Assembly: GCA_013153635.1 (NCBI GenBank)
Contig: JAADDZ010000021.1
Location: forward strand, 35,905 to 99,904
Direction: 5' to 3'
DNA: 64,000 bases
From: Aquificota bacterium
GTDB taxonomy: Bacteria > Aquificota > Aquificia > Aquificales > Hydrogenothermaceae
Below the pieces are notes generated by a model. The model did no database searches, was not told the origin of the DNA, and was given only the letters and a program-made list of their open reading frames with translations. A program made the translations under genes and the position numbers. Shown one piece after another: positions 53,851 through 64,000 of this stretch. The first letter of the stretch is position 1, and each line of letters opens with the position of its first letter.

Positions 53851-54364
53851 AAAGCTAATAAAACTTATACCTCAAGAACAGATAAAACAAAAAGTAAAAC
53901 AGATAGCCCATGAGATAAACACAGATTTCAAAGGAAAAGAGATATTAGTAGTAGGAATATTAAAAGGCTCTTTTATGTTTGTAGCAGATTTAGTAAGGGA
54001 ACTAGAAGGTAAAGTTTTGATAGATTTTATGCAGGTATCTTCTTATCATACAAACATGGAAAGCTTTGGAGATGTGATTTTTATCAAAGATTTAGGAACA
54101 GATATAAAAGGAAAACATGTTCTTATCGTTGATGACATTATAGATACTGGCAAGACCTTGAAAGCTCTAACCGAAGCTCTATCTCTTAGAGAGCCTGCCA
54201 CCTTAAAAACCTGTGTTTTTTTAGATAAAAAAGAAAGAAGAGAAGTAGATTACAACGCAGATTATACAGGTTTTGTAATCCCAGATAGGTTTGTGGTAGG
54301 ATACGGTCTTGATTGGGCAGAAGAAGGAAGAAATTTAAAGGATATATATTATGTGGAAGTATAG
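53834..54364 (+). CDS. hpt: hypoxanthine phosphoribosyltransferase
   Basis: Salvages hypoxanthine and guanine to IMP/GMP. 176 residues. PRPP-binding motif VLIVDDIIDTGKTLKAL, the flexible-loop SYHTNMESFGDV, GILKGSFMFVADLVR near the N-terminus and FVVGYGLDWAEEGRNL. Overlaps rimI by 17 nt and the lipoprotein gene by 14 nt. Confidence 0.96.
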   Translation: MQIKGKKLIKLIPQEQIKQKVKQIAHEINTDFKGKEILVVGILKGSFMFVADLVRELEGKVLIDFMQVSSYHTNMESFGDVIFIKDLGTDIKGKHVLIVDDIIDTGKTLKALTEALSLREPATLKTCVFLDKKERREVDYNADYTGFVIPDRFVVGYGLDWAEEGRNLKDIYYVEV

Positions 54365-54644
54365 AGTTTTACTTTTGTTAGTTATTCCTTTTGTGATTTC
54401 TTGTGAAAGGTTCGAAACAAAAGTAACAAAAACGATAGCAAAGTATACAGGTGGAGAGTTTACTGTAAAGATTTATAACGGGGGACAGCTGATAGCTACA
54501 TACAAAGGGGAAGGTTATGTATGGTTTGAACGAGATGAAAACGACAAAGGCAGACATTCTGGGGTAGTTTCCTTTAAAACGGAAGATGGAAAGTTTGTTA
54601 GAGTTGGTTCTTGGGGTGGAGTAATCATAGTAGAGTACAAATGA
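54351..54644 (+). CDS. small lipoprotein, unknown
   Basis: 97 residues. Signal peptide with lipobox VISC (Cys 18), then a short beta-rich domain (GGEFTVKIYNGGQLIATYKG, VVSFKTEDGKFVRVGSWGG). I recognise no family. It overlaps hpt by 14 nt and is convergent with ligA (2-nt gap). The glycine/aromatic pattern suggests a small beta-barrel or meander in the periplasm. Confidence 0.72.
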   Translation: MWKYRVLLLLVIPFVISCERFETKVTKTIAKYTGGEFTVKIYNGGQLIATYKGEGYVWFERDENDKGRHSGVVSFKTEDGKFVRVGSWGGVIIVEYK

Positions 54645-54646
54645 AT

Positions 54647-59427
<4,781 letters not shown>

Positions 59428-59434
59428 TAGACTC

Positions 59435-60109
59435 CTATTTTTTATTTAAATTTAGTATTTCCTCCATAATTTTTATGCTGTTGCTAGTGCCTAATCTATC
59501 TGCTCCGGCTTGTATCATTTCTAAGGCTGTTTTGTAGTCTTTTATGCCCCCTGATGCCTTTACCTTAATTTTCCCTTTCGACAATTTTTTAAATAACTTT
59601 ATATCTTCTATAGTTGCTCCTTTTGGTGCAAATCCAGTGCTTGTTTTTATGTAGTCTGCTCCAGAGTTTATAACTATTTCTACCGCTTTTATCTTTTCTT
59701 CTTGGGTTAGATATGCTGTTTCTACTATTATTTTGTGTACACAACCTTGGGTATAACAGATGATAGTCTTTATCTCTTCTTCTACATAGGTGTAATCTTT
59801 TGATTTAAAGGCACTTATGTTCCAAACGATGTCTAGCTCTTTTGCTCCTTCGGAGCAAGCTGTCGTAGCTTCTACTAGTTTTGTTTTTAAGGTGTTTGCT
59901 CCTAGGGGAAATCCTACCACGCTACAGACTTTTATATCTGTGTCTTTTAATAGCTGATATGCTTTTCTAACAAAAAAGGGATTCACACATACAGCGTAGA
60001 ATTTGTACTTTTGGGCTTCTTTACATGCTTGTTCTATGTCGTCGTAAGTTAGATAGGGTTTTAGTGCTGAATGGTCTATGTATCTATTTATGTTGGATAA
60101 CAAATCCAT
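59435..60109 (-). CDS. deoC: deoxyribose-phosphate aldolase
   Basis: Splits 2-deoxyribose-5-phosphate to acetaldehyde and glyceraldehyde-3-phosphate. 224 residues from ATG 60109, which has GAGG 9 nt upstream; the frame extends further to 60157 but that overlaps prmA heavily. Motifs: YIDHSALKPYLT, VCSVVGFPLGANT, KIIVETAYL, the Schiff-base Lys in YIKTSTGF and VKASGGI. Overlaps prmA by 26 nt. Its promoter is presumably that of dnaJ, upstream. Confidence 0.96.
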   Translation of the reverse strand: MDLLSNINRYIDHSALKPYLTYDDIEQACKEAQKYKFYAVCVNPFFVRKAYQLLKDTDIKVCSVVGFPLGANTLKTKLVEATTACSEGAKELDIVWNISAFKSKDYTYVEEEIKTIICYTQGCVHKIIVETAYLTQEEKIKAVEIVINSGADYIKTSTGFAPKGATIEDIKLFKKLSKGKIKVKASGGIKDYKTALEMIQAGADRLGTSNSIKIMEEILNLNKK

Positions 60110-60917
60110 ACCATTTAACCTCTGGCTTATTTTGTTCTTCCATTGATAGTATATCAATTACTTTTAGATTATTTTTATCTAAAAGTTCTAAGAACCTATT
60201 TTTCTCTTGGTGGAAGATGCCAGAGGCTAAAAGATAGCTATCAAATATAGATGATATGTGGCTGATATATTTTTCAAATATTTCTATCTGCAAGTTTGCT
60301 ATAGCTACATCATATATATTTTTTATCTGTTCTATAGATGTTTGGATACAGTTTATATCTACTTCGTTTTCCCAGCTGTTTAGTTCGCACTCTTCTATAG
60401 CATGCTTATCTATATCTATAGCTATTACTGACTCTGCTCCTAATTTTTTTGAAGCTATAGCAAGGATACCTGAACCTGTCCCTATGTCTATTACTGTGTT
60501 TCCCTTTTTTATGTATTTTGGAAGTAGTTTTAGTATTATCTGGGTAGACTGATGGAGTCCTGTACCAAAGGCTTTTCCTATATGTATTTTTATTGGGATA
60601 TACTTCCTTCCTGTGTATATCTCCCACTCGGGAATTATTATGAAAGGTGGGATTTTTATAGGTTTAAAGTTCTCTTTCCATATATTCTCCCAATCTTCTT
60701 CTTTTATCGTTTCTATCTGGAGTATATTTCCGTCGTTAAGGTCTTTGAAAACGCATTCTACCATCTCTTTTGTATTCTCAAAGTCTGTCTCATCAGCATA
60801 AATTGCAAACTTTATCTTTGTGTTTTCTCTGTCGAGAATCTCAAAACCGTATCCGTTTAGTTCTATTAGGAAATCCTCAAATTTAGGCTCTTGTATCTCA
60901 CATATAAGTTTTTTCAT
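60084..60917 (-). CDS. prmA: ribosomal protein L11 methyltransferase
   Basis: 277 residues. N-terminal substrate-recognition domain (about 1-95), then the SAM domain with KAFGTGLHQSTQIILKLLP (PrmA signature), VIDIGTGSGILAIA and AIDIDKHAIEECELN, and a final VANLQ/IANLQIEIF catalytic loop (NxQI). Trimethylates L11. It sits directly after hspR by 10 nt and overlaps deoC by 26 nt. AAAGGTACA serves as ribosome site. Confidence 0.95.
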   Translation of the reverse strand: MKKLICEIQEPKFEDFLIELNGYGFEILDRENTKIKFAIYADETDFENTKEMVECVFKDLNDGNILQIETIKEEDWENIWKENFKPIKIPPFIIIPEWEIYTGRKYIPIKIHIGKAFGTGLHQSTQIILKLLPKYIKKGNTVIDIGTGSGILAIASKKLGAESVIAIDIDKHAIEECELNSWENEVDINCIQTSIEQIKNIYDVAIANLQIEIFEKYISHISSIFDSYLLASGIFHQEKNRFLELLDKNNLKVIDILSMEEQNKPEVKWYGFVIQHK

Positions 60918-60927
60918 TTATGTACCT

Positions 60928-61371
60928 TTACTCTTCTTGGTCTTTGGCTCTATATTTGTTATACATATACTCGTCTACTTTTATCAGCTCTACTTTTGAT
61001 AGTTTTACTAAGGCGTTTTTCTGTTTTTCTGTGTCTCCTTCGTATTTTTTCTGTAGCTCTTCTTGTATAAAGTTTAGGAGGTAATCTATCTGGGTTTGCA
61101 ACTGTTCTATCTGCTCTTTCATTCTTAGTATAGCATCTACTCCAGCTAAGTTTACTCCTAGTTCTCTAGTTAAGAACAGTATAAATTCTAACTTTTCTAT
61201 ATCTTCTTGAGAGTAAAGCCTTGTTTTTCCTTCTGTTCTAGAAGGCGTTAAAAGTCCCTCCCTCTCATAAAGTCTCAATGTTTGGGGGTGAATGTTAAAC
61301 ATTCTAGATACAGCCCCTATCATATATATAGGCTCTTTTTTGCTGTATTTTTCTTCTTTTCTTTTTCTCAT
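60928..61371 (-). CDS. hspR: HspR-like MerR-family heat-shock repressor
   Basis: 147 residues from ATG 61371, with GAGGTG upstream. MerR-type winged helix: YMIGAVSRMFNIHPQTLRLYEREGLL followed by PSRTEGKTRLYSQEDIEKLEF, then a coiled coil. The start of the family motif (IGVHPQTLRxYE) identifies HspR, which represses chaperone operons and in actinobacteria binds the HAIR box. It is directly downstream of dnaJ. No HAIR inverted repeat is seen at dnaJ, groESL or hsp20, so targets are unclear. Confidence 0.9.
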   Translation of the reverse strand: MRKRKEEKYSKKEPIYMIGAVSRMFNIHPQTLRLYEREGLLTPSRTEGKTRLYSQEDIEKLEFILFLTRELGVNLAGVDAILRMKEQIEQLQTQIDYLLNFIQEELQKKYEGDTEKQKNALVKLSKVELIKVDEYMYNKYRAKDQEE

Positions 61372-61386
61372 TAATTTCACCTCTCT

Positions 61387-62547
61387 TTAGGGTTTTTCGT
61401 ATCTCTTTGTTACCGGAGGAAGCTCTTTATCTAACTCATCAACTAATTTTTTAGCTTTTTTGTTTAGCTCTTTTATTGATGGTATTTCTACGTTGACTAC
61501 TACTATCAAATCTCCATATCCTTTTGATTTTAGTTTTGGCATACCTTTTCCTGACACTCTTATCTGCTGACCAGTTTGCGCACCAGCGGGTATTTTTACT
61601 TTTTCGGTCTTCCCATTTATAAGTGGAACTTCTATCTGGGTACCTTTTATAGCTTCTGTTACTTTTATATTTACTTTTATGTAAAGGTTATCCCCAACTC
61701 TTTTGTATAATGGGTGTTCTTTTATATTTATCACTACATAAAGGTCTCCACTAGTTCCTCCAAATCTTCCGCTATGTCCTTTTCCAGAAATTTTTAGCCT
61801 AGTTCCGTTGTCCACTCCCGGTGGAATCTTCACCTTTACTGTTTCTTTTGTCATAACTAAGCCTCTTCCATTACAGGCTTCGCAAGGCTCTTGTATAACA
61901 CCTGTACCTTTACATTCTGGACATGTTTGACTTATATGGATAAATCCAGAGGAGTAAGCTACCTGTCCAGAACCTCCACATTCAGAACATACTTTCTGCT
62001 CGCTTCCTGCTTTTACTCCTGTTCCTGCACATTTTTCACATACTACATATCTTGGAACTTCTAGACTTACTGTTTTGCCGTGATATGCATCTTCTAAGGA
62101 TATAGTTAAGGTTTGATATATGTCTTCTCCCTTTTCTGCTTGATATGCCTGTCTACTGCTCTCTCTTTTTGTTCTTCCTCCAAAAAATGTCCCAAATATA
62201 TCCTCTAAGTCATCAAATATATTTCCAAAGTCTCCTCTTCCTCTACTTCTACCTCCAAATCCAAATAAATCTTCAAAGTTTATACCTTCAAAACCTTCTG
62301 AACTAGTTCCAGCCCCAGCTCCGGCAAAAGCCGCATGTCCATATGTATCATACAGTTTTCTCTTTTCTGGGTCAGACAAAATCTGATAAGCTTCGCTTAT
62401 CTCTTTGAATTTTTCCTCTGCTTCTTTATTGTTTGGATTTAGGTCTGGGTGGTACTTCCTAGCTAGCTTTCTGTAAGCTTTTTTTATCTCCTCTTGGGTT
62501 GCATTTCTCCCAACACCAAGTATATCGTAATAATCTTTTTTTGCCAT
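61387..62547 (-). CDS. dnaJ: chaperone DnaJ
   Basis: Stimulates DnaK. 386 residues from ATG 62547; upstream in-frame GTG (62559) adds IEK only, and the ATG follows AGGTG by 9 nt. J domain with HPD in [11 protein letters not shown], a Gly/Phe/Ser-rich linker, four zinc motifs ([32 protein letters not shown]) and a C-terminal substrate-binding domain. First gene of dnaJ-hspR-prmA-deoC-sensor-ligA. dnaK and grpE are not in the window. Confidence 0.97.
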   Translation of the reverse strand: MAKKDYYDILGVGRNATQEEIKKAYRKLARKYHPDLNPNNKEAEEKFKEISEAYQILSDPEKRKLYDTYGHAAFAGAGAGTSSEGFEGINFEDLFGFGGRSRGRGDFGNIFDDLEDIFGTFFGGRTKRESSRQAYQAEKGEDIYQTLTISLEDAYHGKTVSLEVPRYVVCEKCAGTGVKAGSEQKVCSECGGSGQVAYSSGFIHISQTCPECKGTGVIQEPCEACNGRGLVMTKETVKVKIPPGVDNGTRLKISGKGHSGRFGGTSGDLYVVINIKEHPLYKRVGDNLYIKVNIKVTEAIKGTQIEVPLINGKTEKVKIPAGAQTGQQIRVSGKGMPKLKSKGYGDLIVVVNVEIPSIKELNKKAKKLVDELDKELPPVTKRYEKP

Positions 62548-62582
62548 CTTTTCAATCACCTAAAGTGTTTTTATTTATTGAA

Positions 62583-62611
62583 AATATATAATTTTAGTCG
62601 GATATTGTCAA
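62583..62611 (-). promoter_or_regulatory. dnaJ promoter with two GATTAAT repeats upstream
   Basis: On the minus strand TTGACA (62606-62611) and TATATT (62583-62588), 17 bp apart. On the plus strand, GATTAAT occurs twice (62618-62624 and 62627-62633), 9 bp apart, immediately upstream of the -35. Confidence 0.6.
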
Positions 62612-62633
62612 GTTTTTGATTAATGTGATTAAT

Positions 62634-63232
62634 ATTTTTTGATACTATTTTTTAAAATTTTTAACAGCCGAATTGACTTACCTACATATATAGATGTGTT
62701 TAAAAATCCTAAAAGCAGATAAAATCATATATATGAAAGTGTAGAGAAAGTGGTTTATTTTTCTCTCTAATATTAGTAATCTATTTTTTATTGCCAAGTG
62801 TAATCCTTCATTTGAATTTGTTAAATCAAATTTGCTTTTTTCCTATAATTCTTATTTATTTTATATCCATTCCGTATAAACAGGCTTATATTTTGGCAAT
62901 TTATTCTCTGTTTCAAAAAATATATCCTAGTCTCTTTTTGATATATTATCTTTTTATCACAAACCATTATCCAAACCCAATAATCATTTGTTTTTTCTTA
63001 CACAACTATACTGATTCTATCAATAGTTAAATTTTCCACTTGTTTATTTTTAAATACTTCAATACAACCGCTTAATACATCAAAATAGTTAAATAAAAAC
63101 TCATGTATTTGTAAGTAAATGTATTACTAAAACTGAATTCTACGTTTTTTATCAAATTATGGTTCTATGGTAAACTTGCTTCTAAGTTTTATATTTAGTT
63201 TTATGGAAATTTACATTTAGTAAGGTGCTGTT
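62634..63232. other. AT-rich gene-poor region
   Basis: About 600 bases between dnaJ promoter and the antitoxin-like gene. I see no convincing gene: the plus-strand frame at 62791-63030 starts at TTG, lacks a ribosome site and is a run of Ile/Leu/Phe/Tyr of the kind AT-rich DNA gives. No tRNA, terminator or CRISPR repeat is visible. A possible promoter for the antitoxin (TTGCTT near 63177) is weak. Confidence 0.6.
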
Positions 63233-63442
63233 ATGGGAAAAGTTATAGTAGAAACAAAAGATGAAAGAGAACTAAAACTAAAAACATCATTAACATCACA
63301 GCAAGTAGAAAAACTTTTAAAAGAATTTGAAGAAAAAAGGAAAGCTAAGGCGGTTCTTGACAAACTTAGAGGAATATTGAAGACAGACAAGTCTGCAGAA
63401 GAACTTATTGTAGAAATTTATGAAGAAATTTATGGTAGATAG
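63233..63442 (+). CDS. antitoxin-like protein (VapB partner of PIN toxin)
   Basis: 69 residues. Acidic/basic helical protein (VEKLLKEFEEKRKAKAVLDKLRG) with an N-terminal strand MGKVIVETKDERELKLKTS; sequence similarity to VapB is not obvious, but it precedes a PIN-domain gene with a 23-nt overlap, the usual antitoxin place. AAGGTG ribosome site. The short N-terminal beta segment could be a DNA-binding strand. Assigned by context. Confidence 0.68.
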   Translation: MGKVIVETKDERELKLKTSLTSQQVEKLLKEFEEKRKAKAVLDKLRGILKTDKSAEELIVEIYEEIYGR

Positions 63443-63892
63443 TAATGTAATCATTGAATACATGAAAAATAATCCTGAAGCCATAGACATTATCAACTTT
63501 ATAAAAAACAACGGGAGCAATGAATATTATTTAACTTTAGATACAATAGAAGAAATTCTGTATATTCTTGTTAAGCATTTTTCTCAAAAATCCTATTGGG
63601 ATTTGAAACACGATCCTGAGATAGCAAGAAATATATATAAAGAAGTTATTCCTTTAATTAAATCTATACTAAACTCTTTTTTTAAGGTTGCTTTACAGAC
63701 AAAAAACACTCATAAGATTTTTTTAGTGTCTGTGAAAAATATGGATTATTACCTAAAGATGCCTTACTCCTTGCCATCTGTATTGAGAATGATATAGATA
63801 ATCTAATTACTTTGGATAAAGACTTTTGTAATCTAAATTTAGAAGAAAATATTAACATTATCTCTACATATAAAGATTTGGAAAAAATATGA
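63420..63892 (+). pseudogene. PIN-domain (VapC-like) toxin with frameshift at a T7 tract
   Basis: The start frame gives a PIN N-terminus (FMVDSNVIIEYM, with the first catalytic Asp) to about residue 100, but then ends out of frame at 63797. In the -1 frame after TTTTTTT (63718-63724) the sequence continues as FSVCEKYGLLPKDALLLAIC and IENDIDNLITLDKDF, a typical PIN C-terminus with the remaining acidic residues, to TGA at 63892. Adding one T restores about 157 residues. Read as a one-base deletion or slippage site. Without the shift the product lacks the final catalytic acids. Confidence 0.8.
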
Positions 63893-64000
63893 GCAAAACA
63901 TACGCTTATATCAGAATATCAACAGATAAGTAGGATTTACAAAAATTAAAGATTCGTTATAACGATTAGAATTGAAAAAGTTTGCACTAAAAAAATCTCT
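63889..64000 (+). pseudogene. serine recombinase/resolvase N-terminus with early stop, partial
   Basis: ATG 63889 overlaps the toxin TGA. The first 14 residues SKTYAYIRISTDK match the resolvase start (YIRISTDKQDLQ), with the catalytic Ser in ISTDK, but a TAG at 63931-63933 stands where Q is usual; the frame continues DLQKLKI then hits another TAG at 63967. The window ends at 64000. A decayed recombinase gene, possibly of a mobile element that also carried the toxin-antitoxin pair. Confidence 0.72.

Noticed and set aside
62791..63030. 79-residue hydrophobic frame on the plus strand
   Set aside because: TTG start, no ribosome site, composition of AT-rich noise and no similarity to any motif I know.
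62548..63232. CRISPR array or repeat cluster in the AT-rich region
   Set aside because: No regularly spaced repeat of 20-40 bases is visible; only the GATTAAT pair near dnaJ repeats.
63177..63232. Promoter of the antitoxin gene (TTGCTT)
   Set aside because: The -10 candidate spacing is not convincing; kept only as a mention.

Overview
The window looks like chromosome from a thermophilic, AT-rich, chemolithotrophic bacterium of the Aquificota, most likely the Hydrogenothermaceae (Sulfurihydrogenibium-like). This is an inference from gene content and style; no rRNA is present to prove it. Pointers are a branched-polyamine pair (SpeE plus BpsA), futalosine-route menaquinone synthesis (MqnE), a MerR-type HspR repressor behind dnaJ, LPS-export proteins LptC/LptA, a stand-alone NuoE-like protein, c-type cytochromes, three GGDEF-EAL proteins and a Lys/Ile/Glu-rich proteome. 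Genes are packed very tightly: ATGA overlaps, frequent TTG/GTG starts and many tail-to-tail overlaps.

Layout. 0-4.3 kb: end of a SudB-like flavoprotein gene, argF, a frameshifted PAS-GGDEF-EAL gene and a Na+/Ca2+ exchanger. 4.3-12 kb: pyrB-htrA-nadD-clpS, then groES-groEL with a clear promoter and terminator, then rpsU-yqeY-cvpA. 11.7-15.6 kb (minus): proA-panB-tsaC-methyltransferase-class II aldolase. 15.7-21.7 kb: CopD-like protein, obg, DUF190, tRNA-Asn, trpE-speE-bpsA and hsp20. 21.8-25.4 kb: a restriction-modification pair and an unrecognised helical protein. 25.4-31.7 kb: ndk-DUF4149-pabB, mfd, mqnE. 31.8-37.2 kb: an outer-membrane barrel and Cys-rich lipoprotein pair, a macro-domain gene coupled to a membrane-anchored degenerate Mrr-like protein, and an NSS transporter with an unlisted 39-residue partner. 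37.3-43.7 kb: hemA-lptC-lptA-aroA-response regulator-GT-C protein-nuoE. 43.7-49.1 kb: flavoprotein, mltD, psiE, ZIP transporter and an RHH-PAS-GGDEF-EAL protein. 49.1-54.6 kb: ribD-nudix-cytochrome c'-ribBA-multihaem cytochrome-rimI-hpt-lipoprotein. 54.6-62.5 kb (minus): dnaJ-hspR-prmA-deoC-GGDEF/EAL sensor-ligA. 62.5-64 kb: an AT-rich gene-poor stretch, then a decaying vapBC-recombinase module.

Most of the window is housekeeping. The accessory or unusual parts are the R-M island (21.8-25.4 kb), the lipoprotein/barrel and macro/Mrr-like pairs (31.8-35.6 kb), the ribbon-helix-helix c-di-GMP protein (47.2-49.1 kb) and the broken toxin-recombinase module at the right end. Three coding regions are disrupted: the PAS-GGDEF-EAL gene by a shift at an A8 tract, the PIN toxin by a shift at a T7 tract, and the recombinase by an early stop.

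Promoters resemble sigma-70 sites with -35 TTGCAA/TTGACA/TTGAAN and -10 TATAAT-like boxes about 16-18 bp apart. A few genes (ribD, possibly mltD) appear to be leaderless.
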